DNA of 64,000 nucleotides from Sedimentitalea sp042687825 (GCF_042687825.1 NZ_JBHUQE010000008.1:62001-126000); one strand, 5' to 3'; positions 27,077 through 35,994 are shown, counted from the stretch's first letter. Numbers and translations are program-made. The notes: generated from the letters alone by a model not told the origin.

Positions 27077-27845
27077 CCTCGAACTGCTGGTCGACGCGGC
27101 CCGGGCGGCGGGCGAAATCGCCCTGACCTATACCGGCACCACCGCGCGGCGCTGGGACAAGCCCGGCGGCGCCGGGCCGGTGACCGAGGCCGACATTGCC
27201 GTGAACGACATGCTGCAGGCGACATTGCGGGCGGCGCGCCCGGACTATGGCTGGTTGTCCGAAGAGACCGAAGACAGCCAGGACCGCCTGCGTCGCGACC
27301 GTGTGTTCATCGTCGACCCGATCGACGGCACCCGCAGCTTTGCCGATGGCTCGCGCACCTGGGCGCACGCCCTGGCGGTGGCGGAACGCGGCGTCGTGAC
27401 CGCCGGCGTGGTGTTTCTGCCGATGCGCGACCTGATGTATGCTGCCGCCGCCGGTCAGGGGGCGTTTGCCAATGACCGGCCGATGGCGCCCAGCGAACGA
27501 ATGACGCTGGATGCGGCCGATATTCTCGCCACCAAACCCAACATGAACGCCAGCCATTGGCGTACCGGACAGGTGCCCGGCTTTGCCCGCGCGCATCGCC
27601 CGTCGCTGGCCTATCGCATGGCGCTGGTGGCCGAGGGACGGTTCGACGGCATGCTGACCCTGCGCCCTTGCTGGGAATGGGACATCGCTGCCGGCGACCT
27701 GATCCTGCGCGAGGCCGGCGCGGTCTGCACCGACCGCTTCGGCGCGCCGCTGCGTTTCAACAACCCGCATCCGACGGTCAAGGGCGTGATCGCCGGCGGC
27801 CGGTCGGTGCACGGGCTGATCAGCGCCGCCCTGCGCCCGGCCTGA
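27063..27845 (+). CDS. Inositol monophosphatase/CysQ-like phosphatase
   Basis: Mg-dependent, Li-sensitive-type phosphatase of 260 residues. Metal sites are SEETEDS near residue 67, VDPIDGTRSF near 84-93 and the C-terminal CWEWDIAAGDLILREAG. The start is TTG at 27063, preceded by GAGGGG at 7-nt spacing inside the pmbA end. The substrate could be 3'(2'),5'-bisphosphate nucleotide (CysQ), histidinol phosphate or inositol phosphate. Its setting beside lipid A genes does not decide it. Confidence 0.88.
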   Translation: MPATDLELLVDAARAAGEIALTYTGTTARRWDKPGGAGPVTEADIAVNDMLQATLRAARPDYGWLSEETEDSQDRLRRDRVFIVDPIDGTRSFADGSRTWAHALAVAERGVVTAGVVFLPMRDLMYAAAAGQGAFANDRPMAPSERMTLDAADILATKPNMNASHWRTGQVPGFARAHRPSLAYRMALVAEGRFDGMLTLRPCWEWDIAAGDLILREAGAVCTDRFGAPLRFNNPHPTVKGVIAGGRSVHGLISAALRPA

Positions 27846-27944
27846 CCGCCGCTGCGGTGCCAAAGCGTCGCCTTGACGCTCTGGCCCGATGGCGTAGGTT
27901 GCAGCGACCTCTTTTTGTCCCTTTTCTCGCAAAGGATGCCCGAA

Positions 27945-28187
27945 ATGGCCCAACGCCTGCACCTTGTCTTTGGTGGCGAACTGATCGACCCCAGCCAAAA
28001 CGCCTTTAAGGACGTGAACGACATCCATATCGTGGGCATGTTCCCGGATTATCAATCCGCCTACGAAGCCTGGAAGGACAATGCCCAGCGTACCGTGGAC
28101 AATGCCCATATGCGCTATTTCATCGCCCATATCCACCGGCTGCGCGACGAAGAGGTCGAGAGCTCGGCAGCCAGCGGATCCAGCTGA
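27945..28187 (+). CDS. DUF4170 family protein
   Basis: Small soluble protein of 80 residues with the DUF4170 pattern: LHLVFGGELIDP, then DIHIVGMFPDYQSAYEAWK and a basic helix ending HIHRLRDEE. The function of the family is unknown. It is regularly found between the CysQ-like phosphatase and the KDO-transferase-like gene in Rhodobacterales. AAGGA lies 8 nt before the chosen ATG; an in-frame ATG 9 nt upstream would overlap the Shine-Dalgarno. Confidence 0.85.
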   Translation: MAQRLHLVFGGELIDPSQNAFKDVNDIHIVGMFPDYQSAYEAWKDNAQRTVDNAHMRYFIAHIHRLRDEEVESSAASGSS

Positions 28188-28209
28188 GACGGTGGGCCGC
28201 GCATTCGGG

Positions 28210-29427
28210 ATGGCAGACGCCGATACGCCCGGAACAGCGCCGGCGCCCAACGGCCGGTCAGACTGGCGGCCCCGGTCCGACGGAGAGCTGATCTGGGCGC
28301 ATGCCACGTCGCGGTCGCGGTATTCCGCGCTGTGCGATCTGGGCCTGCGGCTGCGCACGATGCGGCCGGACCTGCAATTGTTGATTACGGTCGAAACCGA
28401 CCGCTTTGGCCCGCTGCCGCAGCTGCTGAACGGCTGCGACCACATCGTCGGTCTGGACTCTGATTTCCGCAACGCCGCGCGCGCCTTTCTGGATCACTGG
28501 CGCCCCGACCTGTGCCTGTGGGCCGGCGCCGATCTGTTGCCCGGTCTGATCGCAGCGGCTCGCGCCGGCGGCCTGCCGATGATCCTGCTGGATATCGGCG
28601 AAACCGATTTCCGCGCCCGGCGGCGGGCCTGGTTCCCCGATCTCGTGCGCCGCTGCCTGAACGGCTTTGACGTGATCCTGACCAGCAGCGAATCCACCGC
28701 GACGACGCTGCGCCGCATGGGCGTGACCGCCCCGCGGATCGATGTCACGGACCGGCTGCGCAACAGCGCCACGCCGCCGCCCTGTTCCGACGAGGAACTG
28801 GCCGACGTCACCAAGGAAATCTCCAGCCGCCCGGTCTGGCTGGCCGCGCATCTGCGCACCGACGAATTCGACGCGGTGCTGTTTGCGCACCGCGCGGCGC
28901 TGCGGCTGTTGCACCGGCTGCTGCTGGTCGTGGTCACCGAGGCCGAATCCGGCGCCGACGACATGCGTGATCGACTGACCGGGCAGCGCCTGCGCAGCAT
29001 CGATTGGGACACCGGAGAGACGATCGACGACAACACCCAGGTGGTGCTGTCCCGCGATGCCGACAATCTGGGCCTTTGGTACCGCGTGGCGCCGTTGACC
29101 CTGATGGCCAGCTCGCTGAGCCCGGGCGCCACCGGGCGCAACCCGCTGACGGCCGCGGCACTGGGATCGGCGGTCCTCTATGGCCCGTATGTGGAACACC
29201 ATGTCGAGGCCTATGCCCACCTGGCCGCCGCCGGCGCGGCGCGCGCGGTGCGCGATGGCGACGCGCTGGCCAATGCGGTGATTCAGCTGGCCGCGCCCGA
29301 CCACGCCGCGGCGATGGCGCTGGCCGGCTGGGAGGTCATCACCGAAGGGGCCGCGATGACCGACAAGCTGGTCGACCTGATCCTCGACAACCTCGATCGT
29401 CGGCAGGTGCAGAATGCGCCCGCCTGA
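28210..29427 (+). CDS. KDO transferase-like protein, degenerate active site
   Basis: About 405 residues with the two-domain GT-B layout of WaaA/KdtA (adds KDO to lipid A). The late family segment is recognisable as TGRNPLTAAALGSAVLYGP. The residues I expect for catalysis are gone: HSxSxGE is HATSRSR (residues 31-37), the second Glu segment (ETELWPN) reads AGADLLPG, and the HEGEE and PRHPER motifs read HLRTDEF and VTEAESG. It may be an inactive paralogue or a different sugar transferase. A GTG at 28192 is an alternative start. Overlaps lpxK by 14 nt. Confidence 0.75.
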   Translation: MADADTPGTAPAPNGRSDWRPRSDGELIWAHATSRSRYSALCDLGLRLRTMRPDLQLLITVETDRFGPLPQLLNGCDHIVGLDSDFRNAARAFLDHWRPDLCLWAGADLLPGLIAAARAGGLPMILLDIGETDFRARRRAWFPDLVRRCLNGFDVILTSSESTATTLRRMGVTAPRIDVTDRLRNSATPPPCSDEELADVTKEISSRPVWLAAHLRTDEFDAVLFAHRAALRLLHRLLLVVVTEAESGADDMRDRLTGQRLRSIDWDTGETIDDNTQVVLSRDADNLGLWYRVAPLTLMASSLSPGATGRNPLTAAALGSAVLYGPYVEHHVEAYAHLAAAGAARAVRDGDALANAVIQLAAPDHAAAMALAGWEVITEGAAMTDKLVDLILDNLDRRQVQNAPA

Positions 29428-30412
29428 GTTCTGGAACACGCCGCCGGACCGTCCGGACTGGCGCGCCCGGTTGCTGGCGCCGCTGGGCTGGGCCTATGGC
29501 CGGGCAACCGCACGCCGCGTGGCCCGATCCGGCGGGCTGGATCCGGGGGTGCCGGTGATCTGCGTCGGCAACCTGAACGCGGGGGGCACCGGCAAGACCC
29601 CGACGGTGATCTGGCTGGTCGAAACGCTGCGCAACGCCGGGCACGAACCGCATGTGATCACACGCGGCTATGGCGGCAGCCTGAGCGGGCCGGTCTGCGT
29701 CGATCCCGGGCGTCACACGGCCGCCGAAACCGGAGACGAACCCTTGCTGCTGGCCGCCTTTGCCCAGGTCTGGGTCGCCACCGACCGCGCCGCTGGCGCG
29801 CGACGCGCGGCGACGGCCGGAGCCAGCGTGATCGTGCTGGATGACGGCTTCCAGAACCCGCAGGTCAACAAGGATCTGTCGATCATCGTGGCCGATGCCG
29901 CCACCGGCTTTGGCAATGGCCGCTGTCTGCCCGCCGGACCGCTGCGCGAACCCGTGGCGCAGGGGCTGAAACGTGCCGATCTGGTGCTGGTGCTTGGCAA
30001 CCCGACCGCGCAGGCAGAATTTGCGGCGCACTGGGCGGACCAGCTGCCGGTGCCGCTGGTGACCGGACAGCTCCAGCCGCTGCAGACCGGCATGGACTGG
30101 CAGGACACTCCGGTGCTGGCCTTTGCCGGGATCGGCAACCCGCAGAAATTCTTCGACACGCTGCGCAGCCTCGGCGCCCGACTGCTGCGCAGCGAACCGC
30201 TGGACGATCACCAGCCGCTGACCCCGGCGCTGATGGCCCGGCTCGAAGCCGAAGCCCGCGCCCTGGGCGCGCAGATGGTGACAACCGAGAAAGACGCGGT
30301 ACGCCTGCCGCCGGGCTTCCGCAGCAAGGTGATCACTCTGCCGGTGCGGCTGCACATCGACGGTGCCGATGCGCTGCGCGACACGCTTCTGGGCGTGGCC
30401 CCGCCCCCCTGA
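29414..30412 (+). CDS. lpxK: Tetraacyldisaccharide 4'-kinase
   Basis: Inner-membrane-associated kinase of 332 residues that phosphorylates the lipid A disaccharide at the 4' position. The Walker A motif is VGNLNAGGTGKTP with Lys at about 61. DDGFQNPQVNKDL and GPLREP, both LpxK hallmarks, follow, and the C-terminus has TEKDAVRLP. It is the last gene of the pmbA/phosphatase/DUF4170/KDO-transferase-like run. A palindromic spacer element follows at 30443. Confidence 0.95.
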   Translation: MRPPEFWNTPPDRPDWRARLLAPLGWAYGRATARRVARSGGLDPGVPVICVGNLNAGGTGKTPTVIWLVETLRNAGHEPHVITRGYGGSLSGPVCVDPGRHTAAETGDEPLLLAAFAQVWVATDRAAGARRAATAGASVIVLDDGFQNPQVNKDLSIIVADAATGFGNGRCLPAGPLREPVAQGLKRADLVLVLGNPTAQAEFAAHWADQLPVPLVTGQLQPLQTGMDWQDTPVLAFAGIGNPQKFFDTLRSLGARLLRSEPLDDHQPLTPALMARLEAEARALGAQMVTTEKDAVRLPPGFRSKVITLPVRLHIDGADALRDTLLGVAPPP

Positions 30413-30442
30413 ACCTGCCCCAGCGCGGGCAGCCGGGGGAGT

Positions 30443-30462
30443 CCGAGGGGGCCACCCCTCGG
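30443..30462. repeat. Palindromic spacer element (copy A)
   Basis: Perfect 8-bp stem CCGAGGGG / CCCCTCGG with loop GCCA, in the 128-bp convergent gap between lpxK and the DsbA-like gene. Its flank GGGGGAGT resembles the flank of the hairpin at 52463. It has no T-tract. Confidence 0.55.
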
Positions 30463-30540
30463 CGCCCGCGTGGCGGACACGCAAATAGATCATGTGCGCC
30501 GCAGGCGCGCTTTCAGGTAACGGCGCGCGTCCGGGGTGGG

Positions 30541-31209
30541 TCAGCTGCCCAGTTCGGCGTCAATCAGCGCGGCGAAATCGGCATAGGACTGGTTCGGCAC
30601 CTTGCGCCCGTTGACGACGAAACTGGGCGTGCCCTGAATGTCGTCGGCTTCGGCATTCTTCTGATACCAGGCCACCAGGGTCTGCGCCTTTTCGCCATCC
30701 TGCAGACAGGCGTCCAGAGTGGCCTCGTCCAACCCAGCCAGCCGCCCGATCTTGCGCAATTCGCCGACGATGGCGCTGCCATCGCCCGCCTGCACCCATT
30801 CGGCCTGCCCTTTGAAGATCAGATCGGTGATGCCAAAGAATTTCTCGGGTCCGCCGCAGCGCGCAACCATCGACGCCCACAGCCCGTAGCGGTCGAAATA
30901 CACCTCGCGATAGATCAGCCGTACCTTGCCGGTGTCGATATAGTTCTTCTTGATCTGCTGATACGCCCCCTGATGGAAGGTCGCGCAATGCGGGCAGGTG
31001 AACGAGGCATATTCGATGATCGTCACCGGCGCATCCTCGGCCCCCTGCACCATCTCGACGATCTGTGCGGTGTCGATCTCTGCGGCATCGTCGGCCTGCG
31101 CCGGCGACACCAGCAACCCGGTCGGCGCCGCGCCGGAGCGATTGGCGACAAAATACCCGCCTGCGGCAACCGCAGCCAGGGCGCCCAACAGAGCATCTCT
31201 TCGTTTCAT
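30541..31209 (-). CDS. DsbA-family thiol oxidoreductase
   Basis: Periplasmic thioredoxin-fold protein of 222 residues. The N-terminal signal starts MKRRDALLGALAAV, with a double-Arg start but no full Tat motif. The active site is FTCPHCATF (C72, C75), and the cis-Pro is in QGTPSFVVNG. The helical insertion and length suit the DsbA/Com1-like group that introduces or shuffles disulfides in exported proteins. It lies 12 nt after dciA on the same strand, so it is probably the second gene of that unit. Confidence 0.9.
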   Translation of the reverse strand: MKRRDALLGALAAVAAGGYFVANRSGAAPTGLLVSPAQADDAAEIDTAQIVEMVQGAEDAPVTIIEYASFTCPHCATFHQGAYQQIKKNYIDTGKVRLIYREVYFDRYGLWASMVARCGGPEKFFGITDLIFKGQAEWVQAGDGSAIVGELRKIGRLAGLDEATLDACLQDGEKAQTLVAWYQKNAEADDIQGTPSFVVNGRKVPNQSYADFAALIDAELGS

Positions 31210-31221
31210 CTCATGCCTTTC

Positions 31222-31728
31222 TCAGTATTTCGATTTGCTTAGAACGTTGCGACCCAGGCGTTCAAGGGCCGCGCGCAGATCGTCGTTTTCGATCGGCCGC
31301 ACCGACTCTTGCGCCTGCGCCAGCGTCCGCGCGTCCGGTTCCGGTGGTTCCGCGGCGGGTTTGGCCGCGAACACCGCCTGACCCTCGGCAAAGCCAGTAG
31401 CGGCGGTCTGGGTGATCCGCACCCGGCTGATGGCGTTATAGCCATAGACCGCATTGACCTTTTCCCGCAGCGTTTCCTTTTGCATCTCAAGCATCGGCGC
31501 CTGCGCCCCGGTGGTCAGCACGGTCAACGTCGCGCCAAACCCTCCGCGGCCATAGCCGACATTGACGGGCTGGGCGATGGCGGCGATCTCGGGACCGGCG
31601 ATCTCGGCCCAGTGGGTCAGCAGCCGCGACACCGCAAAACCGCGACTTTCGCCGGCGCGGCGAATCCGTTCGTTCAGGACGCTGGCGGTGCGTTTAAAGC
31701 CGCGCGTTGACGATGTCCGACGTGCCAT
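31222..31728 (-). CDS. dciA: DciA (DUF721) helicase-loader-like protein
   Basis: Protein of 168 residues with a DUF721/DciA N-terminal domain: a basic start, then SRLLTHWAEIAGPEIAAI, the GATLTVLTTGAQAPMLEM strand and LREKVNAVYGYNAISRVRI. An Ala/Glu/Pro-rich tail follows. DciA is the ancestral partner that loads the replicative helicase DnaB in bacteria without DnaC. The C-terminal helix RAALERLGRNVLSKSKY is conserved in relatives. It is divergent from mutY across 82 bp. Confidence 0.85.
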   Translation of the reverse strand: MARRTSSTRGFKRTASVLNERIRRAGESRGFAVSRLLTHWAEIAGPEIAAIAQPVNVGYGRGGFGATLTVLTTGAQAPMLEMQKETLREKVNAVYGYNAISRVRITQTAATGFAEGQAVFAAKPAAEPPEPDARTLAQAQESVRPIENDDLRAALERLGRNVLSKSKY

Positions 31729-31810
31729 GGCTGGGTTCCGTTGCGGTTGGGCCTACTGTACTGTTCGGGCCGGCGGGCGCCAGCGAAACCCGATGACAGA
31801 GGCATAAACT

Positions 31811-32863
31811 ATGCGTGACACAGACCCCGGCGCCAACGAGGTGGCCGACATCATGCTGGACTGGTACGACCGCAACGCCCGCGCCCTGCCCTGGCGCATC
31901 CCGCCGGGCAGCGCGCAGCCCGCCGATCCCTATCGCGTCTGGCTGTCCGAAGTGATGCTGCAGCAGACCACCGTTGCCTCCGTCAAGGACTATTTTCACC
32001 GCTTTACGCAGCGGTGGCCCACGGTGTCGGACCTGGCGAGCGCGCATGACGCCGATGTCATGGGCGAATGGGCCGGGCTGGGATACTATGCCCGGGCCCG
32101 CAACCTGCTGAAATGCGCTCGGGTGGTGGCGTGGGATCATGGCGGCCGCTTTCCCGATACTCATGACGCCCTGCTGGCCCTGCCCGGCATCGGCCCCTAT
32201 ACCGCCGCCGCCGTGGCCGCCATCGCATTCGGGCGCGCCGAGACCGTGATGGATGGCAATGTCGAACGAGTGATGGCGCGGCTCTATGACATCCATGTGC
32301 CGCTGCCGGCGGCGAAACCTGCCCTGAAAGCCCGCGCCGCGGCGCTGACGCCGCTTCACCGCCCCGGCGACTATGCCCAGGCGATGATGGATCTGGGGGC
32401 GACGATCTGTACCCCGAAATCGCCGGCCTGCGGGCTTTGCCCCTTGCGCGATCTCTGCGCCGCGCTGGCCGCCGGCACCGCCGCCGACCTGCCGAAGAAA
32501 ACGGCGAAAAAGCCGAAACCGACCCGGCGCGGCATTGTCTATCTGGGCCGGCGCGCCGATGGCGCCTGGCTGCTGGAACGCCGCCCCGACCGCGGATTGC
32601 TGGGCGGTATGCTGGGCTGGCCCGGTTCCGATTGGGCAGAGACCGCCACCGAATCGCCACCGGTCGCCGCCGACTGGCAGCACCTGGCCGGCGAAGTGCG
32701 CCATACCTTTACCCATTTCCACCTGATCCTGACGGTCCGGAGCGCAGATTTGCCCCTGCATAGCCGACCCGACACCGGGTTCTTTCTGGCACAAGGTGAC
32801 TTTCGCCCCGGTGATCTGCCAACAGTCATGCGCAAGGCGTTTTATCTGGTGCAGGGCGCCTGA
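31811..32863 (+). CDS. mutY: A/G-specific adenine glycosylase
   Basis: Repair glycosylase of 350 residues that removes A opposite 8-oxoguanine. The catalytic Glu is in LSEVMLQQTT (about E47), the helix-hairpin-helix is LPGIGPYTAAAVAAIAFG, and the 4Fe-4S cysteines C200, C207, C210 and C216 have the normal C-x6-C-x2-C-x5-C spacing. The C-terminal NUDIX-like domain ends HFHLILTV and so on. The paired divergent gene is dciA. Confidence 0.96.
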   Translation: MRDTDPGANEVADIMLDWYDRNARALPWRIPPGSAQPADPYRVWLSEVMLQQTTVASVKDYFHRFTQRWPTVSDLASAHDADVMGEWAGLGYYARARNLLKCARVVAWDHGGRFPDTHDALLALPGIGPYTAAAVAAIAFGRAETVMDGNVERVMARLYDIHVPLPAAKPALKARAAALTPLHRPGDYAQAMMDLGATICTPKSPACGLCPLRDLCAALAAGTAADLPKKTAKKPKPTRRGIVYLGRRADGAWLLERRPDRGLLGGMLGWPGSDWAETATESPPVAADWQHLAGEVRHTFTHFHLILTVRSADLPLHSRPDTGFFLAQGDFRPGDLPTVMRKAFYLVQGA

Positions 32864-32931
32864 TAGCCTTGGGCGGCTGCGGGAAACGGCGTATGCTTGC
32901 CCGCTAGCAACCCTGACGTGCCGAGGTTTCC

Positions 32932-34065
32932 ATGCGCACCCCCCAATCCATTGCCCGATGGCAGCGTGTCCTGCCGTTCTGGATGTCCTTTCTGCTGGTG
33001 CCTCTGGCCTGGATTTCCGCCGTACTGGGCGGCTGGACCGTGCTGCTGCTGCCGCTGGTCGCCTGGTATCTGATGGCGGCGCTGGATGCCGCCGCCGGAC
33101 GCAACCTGCAAAATGCCGATCCGGAGACGCCCGAGGCCGCACTGGATGGATACACCGCGCTGACCGTGATCTGGGTGCCGGTGCAGTTCGCCACGCTGTT
33201 CACGCTGATCTGGTATGTGTCCGGCGCCGATCACCTGTCGATTCTGGAAAAGCTGCTGGTGTTCTTTGGCGTCGGCGTCATCACCGGCACCATCGGCATC
33301 AATTACAGCCACGAGCTGATGCACCGGTCCAGCCGGCTGGAACGCCACCTGGCCGATCTGTTGCTGGCGATGGTGCTGTACTCGCATTTCCGCAGCGAAC
33401 ACCTGCTGGTGCATCACCCGCATATCGGTACGCCGCGTGACCCGGTGACGGCGCGCTATAACGAGGGGTTTCACCGGTTCTACCCCCGGGTTCTGAAACA
33501 ATGCCTGATTTCGTCCTTTCGGGCTGAACGGGACCGATTGGCGCGCAGAGGGTTGCCCTGGACCGATCGCAGCAACCCGTTCTGGAAATACTGGGGGCTG
33601 CAGACCTTGATGCTGCTGCTGGCCTTTGCGCTGGGCGGCTGGGGCGGTGTCGGCCTGTTCCTGATGCAGGCCGGCGTCGCGATCTGGCAGCTGGAGCTGG
33701 CCAATTATGTCGAACACTACGGGCTGACACGGAAACATCTGGGGGACGGCCGGTACGAGCGCGTGCAGCCGCGGCATTCCTGGAACGCGGCGCCGAAAGT
33801 GTCGAACTGGCTGCTGATAAACCTGCAGCGCCATTCCGACCACCACGCCCGGCCCGACCGGCGCTTTCCGCTGCTGCAACATCACCAGCCCGCCGAGGCG
33901 CCGCAATTGCCCCACGGGTATCCGGTGATGACGGCGGTGGCGATGGTGCCGCCCCTGTGGCGACGGATGATGAACCCGCGCGTGCGCCGCTGGCGTCAGA
34001 TGTACTATCCCGAAATCACCGACTGGCGCCGCTATAACAAGGCCACCAACCCGGTGCCGCGCTGA
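32932..34065 (+). CDS. AlkB-family membrane alkane hydroxylase
   Basis: Integral-membrane di-iron monooxygenase of 377 residues that hydroxylates the terminal carbon of alkanes or similar chains. All four His motifs are intact: HELMH (127-131), EHLLVHHPH (156-164), NYVEHYGL (about 258-265) and LQRHSDHH (about 298-305). About six hydrophobic segments are present. No rubredoxin gene is adjacent, so electron transfer partners must lie elsewhere. It is convergent with ccrM. Confidence 0.92.
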   Translation: MRTPQSIARWQRVLPFWMSFLLVPLAWISAVLGGWTVLLLPLVAWYLMAALDAAAGRNLQNADPETPEAALDGYTALTVIWVPVQFATLFTLIWYVSGADHLSILEKLLVFFGVGVITGTIGINYSHELMHRSSRLERHLADLLLAMVLYSHFRSEHLLVHHPHIGTPRDPVTARYNEGFHRFYPRVLKQCLISSFRAERDRLARRGLPWTDRSNPFWKYWGLQTLMLLLAFALGGWGGVGLFLMQAGVAIWQLELANYVEHYGLTRKHLGDGRYERVQPRHSWNAAPKVSNWLLINLQRHSDHHARPDRRFPLLQHHQPAEAPQLPHGYPVMTAVAMVPPLWRRMMNPRVRRWRQMYYPEITDWRRYNKATNPVPR

Positions 34066-34085
34066 CCCTGCCTTGCCCGAAAACC

Positions 34086-34112
34086 AAAAAAGCCCCGCCA
34101 GAAAGGCGGGGC
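34086..34112 (-). terminator. Rho-independent terminator of ccrM
   Basis: Eight-bp stem GCCCCGCC / GGCGGGGC with a 5-nt loop. In the minus direction it is followed by six T (34086-34091). It lies 56 nt after the ccrM stop; read from the alkB side it has no T-tract. Confidence 0.88.
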
Positions 34113-34168
34113 AGGTCAGGTGCCCCGTGACAGGCCACAGGCACCGGCGGTAGTCGTATTCGGGTGGA

Positions 34169-35272
34169 TCAGTTCCGCATTTCCGAGCGGATCTGCTGGC
34201 GCAGCACGTCGATGGGGACGGTCTTGCCTTCCTTCTTGAAGCACCAGTAGGTCCAGCCGTTGCAGCTGGGCGCCTTTTCATACGCAGCGCCGACCTGGTG
34301 GATCGAGCCCTTGATGTCATTGCCGATCAGGGTGCCGTCAGCGCGCACTTTCGCCCGATGGCGCCCGTTCATCGAAAACAACTCTTCGCCCGGACGCAGC
34401 ATGCCGCGTTCGACCAGTTGTCCGAAGGGCACCCGCGGCTCGGCGCGTTTGGACGCGCTGACCTGCAGCGCCTCGCGGTCGAACTTGCGCACCTTGGAAA
34501 TGCGTTTCTCGGCGACCTTGCGATAGGCGGCTTCGCGTTCGATGCCGATGAATTCCCGGCCCAGCATCTTGGCGACCGCACCGGTCGTGCCGGTGCCAAA
34601 GAACGGGTCCAGAACCACGTCGCCCGGATTGGTCGAACCGACCAGCACCCGGTGCAGCAGGCTTTCGGGTTTCTGCGTCGGATGCGCCTTGTCACCGTTC
34701 TCGTCCTTCAGGCGTTCATGCCCGGTGCAGATCGGCAGCACCCAGTCGCTGCGCATCTGGATACCTTCGTTCAGCGCCTTCAGCGCCTCGTAGTTAAAGG
34801 TGTATTTGGCGCCTTCTTCCTTGCTGGCCCAGATCATCGTCTCATGCGCGTTGGTGAACCGCTTGCCGCGGAAATTCGGCATCGGGTTGGATTTGCGCCA
34901 GACCACGTCGTTCAGGATCCAATAGCCGGCATCCTGCAGCGCGCTGCCGACGCGAAAGATGTTGTGATAGCTGCCGATGACCCAGATCGCGCCATTGGGT
35001 TTCAGAATGCGCCGCGCCGCCGCCAGCCATGCGCGGGTGAATTTGTCATAGGCGGCAAACGAGGAAAACTGATCCCAGTGATCATCGACCGCATCGACCT
35101 GGCTGTTATCCGGGCGGTGCAACTGTCCCTTAAGCTGCAGATTATAGGGCGGGTCGGCGAAAATCAGGTCAACCGAGTTCTCGGGCAGGCCATTCATCAC
35201 CTCGATGCAGTCGCCGTCCAGAATCGTGTTCAGGGGGAGCACCGGGGCGCTCTGTGTCTTGGTCTTGGTCAT
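34169..35272 (-). CDS. ccrM: CcrM-type adenine methyltransferase (GANTC)
   Basis: Orphan beta-class N6-adenine methyltransferase of 367 residues, expected to methylate GANTC at the end of replication. The catalytic DPPYN is at about residues 40-44, the SAM motif LDPFFGTGTTGA is near 222 (catalytic motif first, so beta class), and the C-terminal CcrM extension contains NGWTYWCF. No cognate endonuclease is nearby. It is preceded by rnhB, the usual alphaproteobacterial order. Three GANTC sites lie in its leader. Confidence 0.95.
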   Translation of the reverse strand: MTKTKTQSAPVLPLNTILDGDCIEVMNGLPENSVDLIFADPPYNLQLKGQLHRPDNSQVDAVDDHWDQFSSFAAYDKFTRAWLAAARRILKPNGAIWVIGSYHNIFRVGSALQDAGYWILNDVVWRKSNPMPNFRGKRFTNAHETMIWASKEEGAKYTFNYEALKALNEGIQMRSDWVLPICTGHERLKDENGDKAHPTQKPESLLHRVLVGSTNPGDVVLDPFFGTGTTGAVAKMLGREFIGIEREAAYRKVAEKRISKVRKFDREALQVSASKRAEPRVPFGQLVERGMLRPGEELFSMNGRHRAKVRADGTLIGNDIKGSIHQVGAAYEKAPSCNGWTYWCFKKEGKTVPIDVLRQQIRSEMRN

Positions 35273-35324
35273 TTTCTGCCTCTGTCCCTGGCGCTTTTTG
35301 CGCTCTGCTGGTTGATAGCAGGAT

Positions 35325-35363
35325 GAGTCAAAGGCGATTCGCCGTCAAATTCTTTTTTGAATC
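35325..35363. promoter_or_regulatory. Cluster of three GANTC sites upstream of ccrM
   Basis: GAGTC at 35325, GATTC at 35336 and GAATC at 35359, all within 39 bp of the 89-bp rnhB-ccrM gap; the last overlaps the rnhB stop. The gap is A/T-rich for this genome. In Caulobacter, ccrM transcription responds to the methylation state of GANTC sites in its leader, so a similar feedback is plausible. Confidence 0.6.
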
Positions 35364-35994
35364 AGTCACTTATAGATTTTTCTTGATACAATATATTGTG
35401 CACCGGCTTGAACGAACGTCTATGGTGTGGGGTCACCCCCAGATTTATGAGCGCCAATCTGTGACTTTTTGACGGATAACCCGCATTGGTCTCCCAGCCG
35501 TAGCCGGGGTGCTGTTGCGCCAAATCCACCATGATCCGATCGCGGCAGGTTTTCGCCACGATTGAGGCCGCGGCAATCGACACCGATCGCGCGTCGCCCT
35601 TGACGACGGCCTGCGCCGGCAGGCTCAGCCCGCGCGGGATCATGTTGCCGTCGATCAACAGGTAATCCGGCGCCGGGTTCAACCCGGCCACAGCGCGCTC
35701 CATCGCCAGATGGCTGGCCCGCAGGATGTTCAGGCTGTCGATCTCGGCGACACTGGCATGGGCGATGCTGATTTCGGCCTTTTGCCGCAACTGCGCGTCC
35801 AGCGCCGCGCGCGTCCGCGCCGTCAGCTTCTTGGAATCGTTCAGGCCCGGCGGCGTGGCGTGCATGTCCAGAACCACCGCCGCCGCGGTGACCGGCCCGG
35901 CCAGCGGGCCGCGCCCGACCTCGTCAACACCGGCAATGCGCAGGTAACCTTGGGCCCGTGCGGCCCGTTCCAGACTGTCATCGGGATTCTGCAT
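35362..35994 (-). CDS. rnhB: Ribonuclease HII
   Basis: RNA-DNA hybrid endonuclease of 210 residues that starts ribonucleotide excision. The metal-binding DE pair is in IAGVDEVGRGPLAGP (about D24, E25), DSKKL is near residue 55, and the Asp of LIDGN and the helix IVAKTCRDR are present. The C-terminus runs past the usual end with a KPVHNILYQEKSISD tail. The frame is open far upstream; the ATG at 35994 begins just before the conserved domain. It lies 89 nt upstream of ccrM. Confidence 0.93.
   Translation of the reverse strand: MQNPDDSLERAARAQGYLRIAGVDEVGRGPLAGPVTAAAVVLDMHATPPGLNDSKKLTARTRAALDAQLRQKAEISIAHASVAEIDSLNILRASHLAMERAVAGLNPAPDYLLIDGNMIPRGLSLPAQAVVKGDARSVSIAAASIVAKTCRDRIMVDLAQQHPGYGWETNAGYPSKSHRLALINLGVTPHHRRSFKPVHNILYQEKSISD

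Noticed and set aside
34169..35272. Restriction-modification system
   Set aside because: The methyltransferase has CcrM features and no endonuclease or specificity gene lies nearby, so it is an orphan regulatory enzyme.
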